64,000 nucleotides of DNA from Comamonadaceae bacterium. GTDB taxonomy: Bacteria; Pseudomonadota; Gammaproteobacteria; Burkholderiales; Burkholderiaceae_C. Shown here one piece after another: positions 27,665 through 36,417 of the stretch. The notes under the pieces were generated by a model that ran no database searches, was not told the DNA's origin, and saw nothing but the letters and a program-made list of their open reading frames with translations. Location of the stretch: contig JAIXUG010000004.1 in NCBI GenBank assembly GCA_027484105.1, positions 1 through 64,000 on the forward strand, given 5' to 3'. The translations under genes were made by a program, and so were the position numbers. How positions within the stretch are numbered: position 1 is the first letter of the stretch; each line of letters opens with the position of its first letter.

Positions 27665-30097
27665 ATGTTGTCTGATTTCTCCCCGAACGCCTTGTCTAGC
27701 GAGGCCGCCCCCATTTCCCTGCTTGGCCAACTCAACGATGAGCAGCACCGAGCCGTGGCCCTGCCACCCGAGCACGCGCTGATTTTGGCGGGCGCAGGTT
27801 CGGGCAAAACCCGGGTGCTGACCACGCGCATCGCCTGGCTCTTGCAGACCTCGCAGGTCTCCCCTGGCGGCATTTTGGCGGTGACCTTCACCAACAAAGC
27901 GGCCAAAGAAATGAAGCTGCGCCTGCAGTCCATGCTGCCGGTGAATGTGAACGCCATGTGGATTGGCACCTTCCACGGCTTGTGCAACCGCTTTTTGCGG
28001 GCGTACCACCAGCTGGCGGGCTTGCCGCAGACCTTTCAGATTTTGGACACGCAAGACCAGTTGTCCGCCGTCAAGCGCCTGTGCAAGCAGTTCAATGTGG
28101 ACGAAGACCGCTTTCCGCCGAAGCAATTGCAGTATTTCATTGCGGGCTGCAAGGAGGACGGCCAACGCCCAGGCGATGTGCCGGTGCGCGATGACGAGAC
28201 CCGCCGCAAGGTGGAGCTGTACCAGCTGTACGAAGAGCAATGCCAGCGCGAAGGCGTGGTGGACTTTGGCGAACTGATGCTGCGATCGTACGAATTGCTG
28301 CGCGACAACGTGCATGTGCGTGAGCATTACCGGCGCCGCTTTCGCCACATTTTGGTGGACGAGTTCCAGGACACCAACAAACTGCAATACGCCTGGCTCA
28401 AGCTGCTGGTCGGCTTGCCAGGCGAGGGCAGCGCGGGGGCGATTTTGGCCGTGGGCGACGATGACCAGAGCATTTACGCCTTCCGGGGTGCGCGCGTGGG
28501 CAATATGGCCGACTTTGTGCGCGAGTTCCAGGTGCAGCACCAGATCAAGCTGGAGCAAAATTACCGCAGCTTCAGCAACATCCTCGACTCGGCCAACCAC
28601 CTGATCAGCCACAACAAGACCCGCTTGGGCAAAACCCTGCGCACGACTCAAGGCGCCGGCGAGCCGGTGCGGGTGGTGGAGTCACCGTCTGACTTTGCCG
28701 AAGCGCAATGGCTGGTGGAAGAGCTGCGCCAGTTGGTCAAGCAAGACGGTTTTGAGCGCAAAGAAGTCGCCTTGCTCTACCGCAGCAATGCGCAAAGCCG
28801 GGTGCTGGAGACCGCGCTGTTCAACGCCGGATTTCCGTACCGCGTGTATGGCGGTTTGCGCTTTTTTGAGCGCGCCGAGATCAAGCACGCGCTGGCCTAT
28901 TTGCGCCTGATGGAGAACCCCAACGACGACACCAGCTTTTTGCGGGTGGTCAATTTTCCGCCGCGCGGCATCGGGGCGCGATCCATTGAGCAGTTGCAAG
29001 ACGCGGCGCGTGCTGCGGGCTGCTCGCTGCACGACGCGGTGAGCGCCACCACCGGCAAGGCCGGGGCCAATCTGGCGGCCTTTGTGGCCATGGTCGATGT
29101 GTTGCGCGAGCAGACCGTGGGCATGACGCTGCGCGAGATCATCGACCTGGTGCTGGACAAGACCGGCTTGGTCAACCACTACCGCACCGAAAAAGAAGGC
29201 GCTGACCGGGTGGAAAACCTAGAAGAACTGGTCAATGCCGCCGAGAGCTTTGTCACGCAAGAGGGCTTTGGCCGCAGTGCGGTGGCCATGCCACAAGGCT
29301 TGTCGCAAAGCCCCGCCAGCCAAGGTGTGAGCGATGCGCCTGCATCAGACCTCGGCACGATCGACGAGTTCAGCGAAGACGGGGTGATCATGAGCCCGCT
29401 GGCGGCCTTCCTCACGCATGCGTCTTTGGAGGCGGGTGACAACCAGGCGCAAGCGGGCGAAGACGCGGTGCAGCTGATGACGGTGCACGCCAGCAAGGGC
29501 CTTGAATTTGACGCGGTGTTCATCACCGGGCTGGAAGAAGGCCTGTTCCCGCACGAAAACGCGATGAACGACTTTGACGGCCTGGAAGAAGAGCGCCGCC
29601 TGATGTATGTGGCCATCACCCGCGCTCGCAAGCGCCTGTACCTGAGCCATTCGCAAACCCGCATGCTGCACGGCCAGACCCGCTACAACCTGAAAAGCCG
29701 ATTTCTGGACGAGTTGCCCGAAGCATGCCTGAAATGGATCACGCCCAAAGGGGCAGGCTTTGCCAATCTGGGCGGCAATGCTGGCGGGTTCGGCGCTGGC
29801 TCAGGTGGATCGGGCGCACCCTGGGGCCAGACCCCGGCGCAAAACCGCCACGCCCGCCCGGCTTGGGGCCAAAGCAGCCTGAGCACCGAAACCTACAAAA
29901 GCCCGCCGGTGCCGTTGCAAAAAGCCGCGCCTGAACACGGCATCACGGCCGGTCAAAATGTGTTCCACACCAAGTTTGGCGAGGGCAAAGTCCTGGCCGT
30001 CGAAGGTGTGGGCGCCGATGCCCGTGCCCAGGTCAACTTCCCGCGCCACGGCGTGAAGTGGCTGGCCTTGAGCGTGGCCAAACTCACCGTCGTGTGA
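27665..30097 (+). CDS. uvrD: UvrD/Rep-type DNA helicase (helicase II)
   Basis: A 3'-5' SF1A helicase of 810 residues for nucleotide-excision and mismatch repair. Helicase motifs in order: I AGAGSGKTRVLTTRIAWLL (about 39), II VDEFQDTNKLQYAWL, III GDDDQSIYAFRGA, IV KLEQNYRSFSNILDSAN, V MTVHASKGLEFDAVFITGLE, VI MYVAITRARKRLYL. After a Gly/Ser-rich linker (about 698-720) the C-terminus has a Tudor-like end (FHTKFGEGKVLAVEGVG), which in UvrD/PcrA binds RNA polymerase. Divergent from the MFS gene; slyD follows after 46 bases. Confidence 0.96.
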   Translation: MLSDFSPNALSSEAAPISLLGQLNDEQHRAVALPPEHALILAGAGSGKTRVLTTRIAWLLQTSQVSPGGILAVTFTNKAAKEMKLRLQSMLPVNVNAMWIGTFHGLCNRFLRAYHQLAGLPQTFQILDTQDQLSAVKRLCKQFNVDEDRFPPKQLQYFIAGCKEDGQRPGDVPVRDDETRRKVELYQLYEEQCQREGVVDFGELMLRSYELLRDNVHVREHYRRRFRHILVDEFQDTNKLQYAWLKLLVGLPGEGSAGAILAVGDDDQSIYAFRGARVGNMADFVREFQVQHQIKLEQNYRSFSNILDSANHLISHNKTRLGKTLRTTQGAGEPVRVVESPSDFAEAQWLVEELRQLVKQDGFERKEVALLYRSNAQSRVLETALFNAGFPYRVYGGLRFFERAEIKHALAYLRLMENPNDDTSFLRVVNFPPRGIGARSIEQLQDAARAAGCSLHDAVSATTGKAGANLAAFVAMVDVLREQTVGMTLREIIDLVLDKTGLVNHYRTEKEGADRVENLEELVNAAESFVTQEGFGRSAVAMPQGLSQSPASQGVSDAPASDLGTIDEFSEDGVIMSPLAAFLTHASLEAGDNQAQAGEDAVQLMTVHASKGLEFDAVFITGLEEGLFPHENAMNDFDGLEEERRLMYVAITRARKRLYLSHSQTRMLHGQTRYNLKSRFLDELPEACLKWITPKGAGFANLGGNAGGFGAGSGGSGAPWGQTPAQNRHARPAWGQSSLSTETYKSPPVPLQKAAPEHGITAGQNVFHTKFGEGKVLAVEGVGADARAQVNFPRHGVKWLALSVAKLTVV

Positions 30098-30143
30098 GAC
30101 CCCCAAACCCTTGACCCTTGCGATCTCCTTGAGAAAGAACCCC

Positions 30144-30620
30144 ATGAAAATCACCCGAGACACCGTTGTCACCATGCACCACAAAGTGGTGAACGCCCAG
30201 GGCCAAGTGCTCGACAAGACGCAAGAGCCTACGGCTTACCTGCATGGCGGTTACGACAACACCTTCCCGAAAATCGAAGCAGCGCTCGAAGGCCAGGAAG
30301 TGGGCTTCACCACCACGCTCAAACTGGCCCCGGCAGACGCTTTTGGCGAGCGCGACGAAAGCTTGTTGCAAACCATCCCCAAAAGCGAATTTCCACCGGG
30401 TGTCAAAGTGGGCGGACAACTGCGTGGGCGCTCCGCCGAGGGTCAAGAGCGGGTCTTCAATGTGGTGAAAATCAAAGGCGACAAGGTGATTCTGGACGCC
30501 AATCACCCTTGGGCAGGTCAACACCTGACGCTCACACTCAAGGTGGTGGAAGTGCGCCCCGCCACCGCTGAAGAAGTGAACCACCGCCACGCGCACGGCG
30601 CGCACGGCCACCATCACTGA
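30144..30620 (+). CDS. slyD: FKBP-type peptidyl-prolyl isomerase SlyD
   Basis: A 158-residue FKBP chaperone/prolyl isomerase. FKBP core: VTMHHKVVNAQGQVLDKT, then HGGYDNTFPKIEAALEGQEV, the IF domain (about residues 70-122) and NHPWAGQHLTLTLKVVEV. The tail HRHAHGAHGHHH is the metal-binding (Ni/Zn) region, shorter than in E. coli. The ATG at 30144 (MKITRDTVV) follows a GAGAAAG site; an upstream frame to 30111 is not needed. It ends immediately next to the convergent BPSS1780-like gene, with no gap. Confidence 0.95.
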   Translation: MKITRDTVVTMHHKVVNAQGQVLDKTQEPTAYLHGGYDNTFPKIEAALEGQEVGFTTTLKLAPADAFGERDESLLQTIPKSEFPPGVKVGGQLRGRSAEGQERVFNVVKIKGDKVILDANHPWAGQHLTLTLKVVEVRPATAEEVNHRHAHGAHGHHH

Positions 30621-31424
30621 TCATTCGCTGCCGCTCGGATTCGGGCTGGTTTGTTCGTCGGTCAGGTCGATCGCAAAACAGTCGCGAACCGAAAACAGCA
30701 TGGAGCTGAAAAACATGGCCGCCACCATCAGGGCCATGGGCACAAAAGCGGCCGTCATCAGCTGCGGGTTACCCATCAAGCTGGCGATGAGCAAGGCCAG
30801 CACACCGGTGCCCAAGAAAATCACGCCCCAGGCCATCACGTAAACGATAAAGGCTCTCAGGTTGCGCCAGCACGCCATGAAGCTGAAAAACAGGCTTTTG
30901 GCAGCAGGCAGGCCGTACCAGTGCACCAAGGCTGGCGCATGCCAGAACATCATGGACAGGGGCACATAAAAGAGCATCGAGATCCACAAAGCCGTCTGAA
31001 ACGAGTCGGCAGTGACCACTTCAGGGGTCATGGGGGCGCCGCCAAAGTACACCTTGGCAAAGGTGCCGCCATCGGCCAGGGTGGACAGGAGCATCACGAC
31101 CAGAAAAATCAGGGCATACCAGGCGCCCAGCTGGAACATGGTTTTGCGCTGCGGGCCCTTTTTAAAGGCCAGGTAAAGGACCGCCGGCATGGGGAACTTG
31201 CCCTCGGATGCGGTTTTCGTGGCGGCCATCATCCCCAAGGTGAGTGCGGGCAAAACGACCAGCGCCAAGGCGCTGCCAATGAAGGGCACGATCGACACGA
31301 CGGACACCGTGGCCATGAACAAAAAAAACAAACCCGACATGGCCAAAGGCTGACGCCAAAACGTGCGCATGCCCTGCTTGGCCCATTGGATGCCGGCGCT
31401 GGCGGGAACAATTTGCAGTTGCAT
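30621..31424 (-). CDS. BPSS1780-type integral membrane protein
   Basis: 267 residues with about six transmembrane segments and an acidic C-terminal tail. The opening MQLQIVPASAGIQWAKQGMR, TFWRQPLAMSGLFFLF and the tail VRDCFAIDLTDEQ are typical of a betaproteobacterial membrane family known by the locus name BPSS1780. Function unknown. It lies six bases after the thrB stop on the same strand, so the two are co-transcribed, a frequent pairing in this group. Its stop abuts the slyD stop. Confidence 0.85.
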   Translation of the reverse strand: MQLQIVPASAGIQWAKQGMRTFWRQPLAMSGLFFLFMATVSVVSIVPFIGSALALVVLPALTLGMMAATKTASEGKFPMPAVLYLAFKKGPQRKTMFQLGAWYALIFLVVMLLSTLADGGTFAKVYFGGAPMTPEVVTADSFQTALWISMLFYVPLSMMFWHAPALVHWYGLPAAKSLFFSFMACWRNLRAFIVYVMAWGVIFLGTGVLALLIASLMGNPQLMTAAFVPMALMVAAMFFSSMLFSVRDCFAIDLTDEQTSPNPSGSE

Positions 31425-31429
31425 GGTGA

Positions 31430-32392
31430 TCAGAGGATGGCGGACAAAGAAACGGGGTGAAGGACACGGCCCCGAAGCACCCGCTCAAAATGGCGGGGGT
31501 CGTGGGGCGTGAGCATGGCGGCTTCGCGGGGCAGATGGTAGTCCCACAGGCGCGAAATCCAGAAACGCAAAGCCCCTGCACGCAAAAGGGCAGGCAGCAA
31601 CGCGCGTTCGGCCGCGCTCAAAGGGCGCACCCGGTTGTAGGCTTGCAGCATGGCCACGGCCCGCTCACCGATGTGCATGCCGCTGGGCAAGTCGATGCAC
31701 CAGTCGTTCAGGCACACCGCCAAGTCAAACAGCCAGGTGTCCACACCGGCAAAGTAAAAATCAAAAAAGCCGGTCAACTGCTCACCGTCGAACATCACGT
31801 TGTCGCGGAACAGGTCGGCATGCACCGGGCCACGGGGCAGGGCGGCATAGGCAGCACTGTCGGCGATGTGGTTCTGGTAGGCCAATTCGCTGCGCAGCAG
31901 GCTTGTTTGGGCGGGGTCCAAAAAGGGGAGCACCACAGGCGCGGTCTCGTTCCACCAGGGCAGTCCACGCAAATTGGGCTGGCTGCGGTTGTAGTCGGCC
32001 CCGGCCAGGTGCATGCGCGCCAACATGTCGCCCACGGCGGCGCAGTGCACCGCCTGGGGCTGCAGCTGGCTTTTACCGGCCAGTTTGTTGACCACGGCTG
32101 CAGGCTTGCCGTTCAGGCTGTGCAGCACATCGCCGTCGCGGTTGGCTGCAGGGTTCGGCACCGGGATGCCACGCTCGGCCAGGTGCTTCATCAACAGCAA
32201 ATAAAAAGGCAGTTGTTCGTGGGTCAGGCGCTCGAACAAGGTGAGCACGTAGTCGCCCTGGTCGGTGGTGGCGAAGTAATTGGTGTTTTCGATGCCACCT
32301 TCGATGCCGCGCAGGGCGGTGAGCTGGCCCAGGTTCAGGGCTTGCATCAGGTCATTGGCCTGGGTTTCGGTGACTTCGGTGAATACCGCCAT
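31430..32392 (-). CDS. thrB: Homoserine kinase (APH-fold type)
   Basis: Phosphorylates homoserine for threonine synthesis. It is the aminoglycoside-phosphotransferase-like ThrB of 320 residues seen in beta- and alphaproteobacteria, not the GHMK type. The start MAVFTEVTETQANDLMQALN, the GIEGGIENTNYFATT run and the Brenner-type motif PVHADLFRDNVMFDG (catalytic Asp about residue 197), then FFDFYFAGVDTWLFDLAV, are all present. A BPSS1780-like gene follows after six bases. The promoter lies in the hairpin-rich gap towards the divergent polA. Confidence 0.95.
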   Translation of the reverse strand: MAVFTEVTETQANDLMQALNLGQLTALRGIEGGIENTNYFATTDQGDYVLTLFERLTHEQLPFYLLLMKHLAERGIPVPNPAANRDGDVLHSLNGKPAAVVNKLAGKSQLQPQAVHCAAVGDMLARMHLAGADYNRSQPNLRGLPWWNETAPVVLPFLDPAQTSLLRSELAYQNHIADSAAYAALPRGPVHADLFRDNVMFDGEQLTGFFDFYFAGVDTWLFDLAVCLNDWCIDLPSGMHIGERAVAMLQAYNRVRPLSAAERALLPALLRAGALRFWISRLWDYHLPREAAMLTPHDPRHFERVLRGRVLHPVSLSAIL

Positions 32393-32470
32393 GGGAAGAG
32401 GGTCAAAGTGCCAGAGCGAACTGGCTTAGGTGGGAAAAACAAGGATTGTAGAGGGCGAACAACCCACAAT

Positions 32471-32721
32471 GACCCGCAAAGGGCGGACAGCGCGGGGCCG
32501 ATGTGGCAAAGCGAAGCGCCTCTGAGGCCCAGCGCACCCAGCCCTTTGCGGGTCTGCCCGTGCCCGTTTGCCTTGCTGGCGGAAGGATGGTGTGCAGGGC
32601 CTGCGCCGAGGCTCAGAGGCGCTTCGCTTTGCCACATCGCCTCAGCGCAGGCCCCACACACCATCTGGAGCTTCCTCGGTGGCCATCGCGCTTTGCTTGG
32701 CCACATCACCCTGAAACAGGG
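32471..32721. repeat. Cluster of interleaved inverted repeats between thrB and polA
   Basis: The 384-base gap 32393-32776 carries no gene but several overlapping inverted repeats. Pair A: 32499-32526 with 32612-32639, a perfect 28-bp match. Pair B: 32471-32484 with 32541-32554, perfect 14 bp (GACCCGCAAAGGGC). Pair C: 32587-32612 with 32639-32664, 23 of 26. Two smaller hairpins follow at 32679-32704 and 32709-32721. A conflicts topologically with B and with C, while B and C can form together, so two alternative folds exist. Either a composite repeat element or a regulatory leader of polA. Confidence 0.85.
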
Positions 32722-32776
32722 CCTGCCCCCAATCCTTCTTGGTCACTGGGGTGTCAACCCGGTACACAATCGAGGG

Positions 32777-35641
32777 ATGAGCGAAAACACCCCTGACACC
32801 ACCCCCGAAACATCCCAACCGACCCTCTTGCTGGTCGATGGTTCCAGCTACCTGTACCGCGCCTTCCACGCCATGCCCGACCTGCGGGCCGTGCCCGGCG
32901 ACCCGACGAGTGCCGCCACGGGCGCCATTCGCGGCATGATCAACATGATGGAGCGGCTGCGCAAAGATGTGCCCGCCACCTATGCCGCTTGCGTGTTTGA
33001 CGCCAAAGGCCCGACTTTTCGGGACGCGCTCTACCCCGAGTACAAGGCCCACCGCAGCCCCATGCCCGATGATTTGCGCAGCCAAATCGAGCCGATCCAC
33101 GAACTGGTGCGCCTGATGGGCTGGACCGTGCTGGATGTGCCCGGTGTGGAAGCCGACGATGTGATCGCCACGCTGGCCCACACTGCTGCGCAGCAGGGCG
33201 TCGAGGTCACGGTGTCCAGCGGCGACAAGGACCTGAGCCAGCTGGTGAACGCGCACATCACCATCATCGACACCATGAACGGCAAGGTGCGCGATGTGGC
33301 GGGCGTGACCGAAGAATTTGGCGTGCCGCCGTCGCTGATGATCGATTACCAGACCCTGGTGGGCGACCCGGTGGACAACGTGCCGGGCGTGGCCAAGGTG
33401 GGCCCCAAGACGGCTGCCAAGTGGTTGCTGGAGTACGGCTCACTGGACAATTTGTTGGCGCACGCCCATGAGATCAAAGGCGTGGCGGGTGAAAACCTGC
33501 GCCAGGCGGTGGATTGGTTGCCCAAGGGCCGAGCGCTGGTGACCATGAAAACCGATTGCGACCTGAACGGCTGGGTGCCCGGTTTGCCGTCGCTGGCCAG
33601 CTTGCACCTGCACGCGCCCGACAAAGACAAGCTGCTCGGTTTTTACCAGACCTATGGATTCAAGGGTCTGGTTCAGTCGCTGGGTGGGGCCATGCCGGCG
33701 CCCGCTGCCAAAGCCAAAACCGCCAAGCCACCCAGTCGGGGGGTGGACACGGGCATGGGTGACCTGTTCGGAGAGGCTTCATCCGACGAAGCTGCTGCTT
33801 TGCCCGAATTGCACACTGCGGCCAGCGCGGTGCAGGGCGATGTGGCATACGACACGGTGCTCGACTGGGCGCTGTTTGGCACCTGGCTCGCGCGCATCGA
33901 GCAAGCGCCGCTGGTGGCCATCGACACCGAAACCACGTCGCTCGACGCCATGCGTGCCGAGATCGTGGGCATCTCGCTCAGCGTCAAACCCGGCGAGGCG
34001 GCCTACATTCCGCTGGCCCACAACGCCCCGGGTGCGCCTGAGCAACTGCCGCTGGCCGATGTGCTGGCCAAGCTCAAGCCCTGGCTCGAAAACCCGGCCC
34101 GTCTGAAATTGGGTCAGAACATCAAATACGACCGCCATGTGTTCGCCAACCACGGCATCGAGGTGCAGGGCTATGCGCACGACACCATGCTGGAGAGCTA
34201 TGTGCTCGAAGTGCACAAGCCGCACGGCCTCTCCAGCCTCGCCGAGCGGCATGTGGGGCGCAAAGGCGTGACGTATGAAGACCTGTGTGGCAAGGGCGCG
34301 CACCAGATCCCGTTCGCGCAGGTGGACGTGGACAAGGCCGCGCACTATTCGTGCGAAGACGCGGACCAGTGTCTGGATGTGCACTTGGCACTGTGGCCGC
34401 AGATCGAGGCGCATGCTGGGCTTAAATATGTGTACGAGCTGGAAATCGCCACCAGCGAAGCGCTGTACCGCATCGAGCGCAACGGCGTGCTGATCGACGG
34501 GCCCACGCTGGCCGCGCAAAGCCAGGCGCTGGGTGAGCGCATCGTGCAACTCGAAACCGAAGCCTACGAGATCGCAGGGCAGCCCTTCAACCTGGCCAGT
34601 CCCAAGCAATTGGGCGAGATCTTTTTTGACAAGCTGGGCCTGCCCGTCATCAAGAAAACCGCCACCGGTGCACGCAGCACCGACGAAGAGGTTCTGGAGA
34701 AGCTGGCCGAAGACTACCCGCTGCCCGCCCGCATCCTGGAGCACCGGAGTCTTTCCAAACTCAAGGGCACTTACACCGACAAGCTGGCGCAGCTGGCCTT
34801 GCCGCGCACGGGTCGTGTTCACACGAATTACGCGCAGGCCGTGGCCGTCACAGGCCGTTTGTCGAGCAACGAGCCGAACCTGCAAAACATCCCGGTGCGC
34901 ACCGCAGAGGGGCGCAAGGTGCGCGAGGCCTTTGTAGCCCCCGCAGGCTGCGTGATCGCCAGTGCCGACTACAGCCAGATCGAGCTGCGCATCATGGCGC
35001 ACCTGAGCGACGACCCGGCCTTGCTCAAGGCCTTCCATGAGGGCCTGGACGTGCACAAGGCCACGGCGGCCGAAGTGTTTGGCATGACGCCCGACACCGT
35101 GAGCAGCGAACAGCGCCGCTACGCCAAGACCATCAACTTCGGCCTGATCTATGGCATGAGCGCGTTCGGTTTGGCCAAGGCGCTGGCCATCGACAACACC
35201 GCGGCCAAGAACTACATCACCCGCTACTTTGAGCGTTTTGCGGGCGTCAAGCACTACATGGACGCCACCCGCGAGCAGGCCAAGGCGATGGGCTATGTCG
35301 AGACGGTGTTTGGCCGCCGCCTGGTGCTGCCCGAGATCAACAGCCCCAATGGCCCGCGCCGTGCCGGGGCTGAGCGCGCCGCCATCAACGCGCCCATGCA
35401 GGGCACGGCGGCCGACCTGATCAAGCTGAGCATGGTCGCGGTGCAAAAAGCGCTCGACGAACAAGGCAAGGCCACCAAGGTCATCATGCAGGTGCACGAC
35501 GAATTGGTGTTCGAGGTGCCTGAGGCCGAGGTGGAGTGGGTACGTACCGAGATCCCGCGCATCATGGCCGGTGTGGCCGATTTGAAGGTGCCCCTGCTGG
35601 CCGAGGTGGGTTTTGGGCCGAATTGGGAGCAGGCGCACTGA
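32777..35641 (+). CDS. polA: DNA polymerase I
   Basis: 954 residues with all three domains. The 5'-3' exonuclease (1-300) starts LLLVDGSSYLYRAFHAMPDL and has VPGVEADDVIATLA and SSGDKDLSQLV. The 3'-5' exonuclease is intact: VAIDTETTSLDAMRAE, NIKYDRHVFANHG, YSCEDADQCLDVH. Polymerase motifs: A ADYSQIELRIMAHLS, B RRYAKTINFGLIYGMSAFG, C MQVHDELVFEV. It is somewhat longer than E. coli Pol I (928) through an Ala/Pro-rich linker near residues 305-340. The ATG at 32777 was chosen; the frame is open 440 codons upstream only because thrB lies antisense. A REP-like element follows. Confidence 0.96.
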   Translation: MSENTPDTTPETSQPTLLLVDGSSYLYRAFHAMPDLRAVPGDPTSAATGAIRGMINMMERLRKDVPATYAACVFDAKGPTFRDALYPEYKAHRSPMPDDLRSQIEPIHELVRLMGWTVLDVPGVEADDVIATLAHTAAQQGVEVTVSSGDKDLSQLVNAHITIIDTMNGKVRDVAGVTEEFGVPPSLMIDYQTLVGDPVDNVPGVAKVGPKTAAKWLLEYGSLDNLLAHAHEIKGVAGENLRQAVDWLPKGRALVTMKTDCDLNGWVPGLPSLASLHLHAPDKDKLLGFYQTYGFKGLVQSLGGAMPAPAAKAKTAKPPSRGVDTGMGDLFGEASSDEAAALPELHTAASAVQGDVAYDTVLDWALFGTWLARIEQAPLVAIDTETTSLDAMRAEIVGISLSVKPGEAAYIPLAHNAPGAPEQLPLADVLAKLKPWLENPARLKLGQNIKYDRHVFANHGIEVQGYAHDTMLESYVLEVHKPHGLSSLAERHVGRKGVTYEDLCGKGAHQIPFAQVDVDKAAHYSCEDADQCLDVHLALWPQIEAHAGLKYVYELEIATSEALYRIERNGVLIDGPTLAAQSQALGERIVQLETEAYEIAGQPFNLASPKQLGEIFFDKLGLPVIKKTATGARSTDEEVLEKLAEDYPLPARILEHRSLSKLKGTYTDKLAQLALPRTGRVHTNYAQAVAVTGRLSSNEPNLQNIPVRTAEGRKVREAFVAPAGCVIASADYSQIELRIMAHLSDDPALLKAFHEGLDVHKATAAEVFGMTPDTVSSEQRRYAKTINFGLIYGMSAFGLAKALAIDNTAAKNYITRYFERFAGVKHYMDATREQAKAMGYVETVFGRRLVLPEINSPNGPRRAGAERAAINAPMQGTAADLIKLSMVAVQKALDEQGKATKVIMQVHDELVFEVPEAEVEWVRTEIPRIMAGVADLKVPLLAEVGFGPNWEQAH

Positions 35642-35642
35642 A

Positions 35643-35673
35643 GCGCCCATCGCCCACGGGGTGGGCTCCTACC
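35643..35673. repeat. REP-like element, copy 1
   Basis: CGCCCATCGC, then the hairpin GCCCAC-GGG-GTGGGC (35652-35666) and CTCCTAC. It sits between the convergent polA and GST stops. Related copies are at 38245-38273 and 55529-55586. Confidence 0.65.
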
Positions 35674-36328
35674 CAACAGCTGCGGGTTCTGGCCAGGGCG
35701 CGTGCTTGTGCATGATGGCTGCAAACAGTTCGGAGGCTTCAAAAGCAGCCAACCAAGACGCCAGCGCAGGCCAAGGCTGCGCCGCAAACCATGCCGGGTC
35801 GGTGTGGGCGTATTGCCGGACAAAGGGGGCGATGGCGGCATCGGCCAGGCCGAAGTGTTCGCCCGCCAAAAAAGGCTTTTCGCGAAGACGTGCCTCCAGC
35901 GTGAGCAACCAAACCGCCGCCTCATCGCGGTCGGCAGAACCACTGTCCAGCCCAGAGCGGTTGGGGTATTTGTAGCGGTCCAGTTGTTGTTTGAAAGGCC
36001 CGTCGTTGTGGGCGATCAGCGCCATCGCATCGGCCATGGCCACATCTGAAGCCGGCAGCCAGCCCAGCGGGTCGTGCTGGTGCAGGGCCAACAGCATGAT
36101 GTCCAGGCTCTGCTCCAGCACCCTGCCGCCTTGAGGCCCTTGGCCATCGGGCAACCACAACACGGGCACCGTGCCTTTGGGCGAGAGGGCCAACATGTGG
36201 GCCGGTTTGTTTTTCAGAACCACTTCGCGGTGTTCCAACGGGATGCCGCTCGTGTGCAGTGCCAGGCGGGCCCGCATGGCGTAGGGGCAGCGGCGAAACG
36301 AGTAGAGAACGGGCAAAGTCCAGGGCAT
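35669..36328 (-). CDS. Glutathione S-transferase family protein
   Basis: 219 residues. The N-terminal thioredoxin fold carries LYSFRRCPYAMRARLAL, a CPxA motif (Cys about residue 14) as in glutaredoxin-like and omega-type GSTs, and SPKGTVPVLWLPDGQ, then VLEQSLDIM. The C-domain has LAGEHFGLADAAIAPFVRQY. A Cys-type active site suggests thiol transfer or deglutathionylation rather than conjugation; the substrate is unknown. It stands alone; its stop lies in the REP-like element behind polA, and the divergent dienelactone hydrolase gene begins 90 bases away. Confidence 0.9.
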   Translation of the reverse strand: MPWTLPVLYSFRRCPYAMRARLALHTSGIPLEHREVVLKNKPAHMLALSPKGTVPVLWLPDGQGPQGGRVLEQSLDIMLLALHQHDPLGWLPASDVAMADAMALIAHNDGPFKQQLDRYKYPNRSGLDSGSADRDEAAVWLLTLEARLREKPFLAGEHFGLADAAIAPFVRQYAHTDPAWFAAQPWPALASWLAAFEASELFAAIMHKHAPWPEPAAVG

Positions 36329-36417
36329 GGCGGCAGTTTAAATCGTCAACCCTGTGCAAACCCGTGGCGCCTGTGTCAAGATAAGCGTCCTCTGATATTT
36401 GCACATGGAGACCTGAC

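Noticed and set aside
31457-32776. 440-codon extension upstream of polA
   Set aside because: Antisense to thrB and through the inverted repeats; Pol I proteins start at the ATG at 32777.
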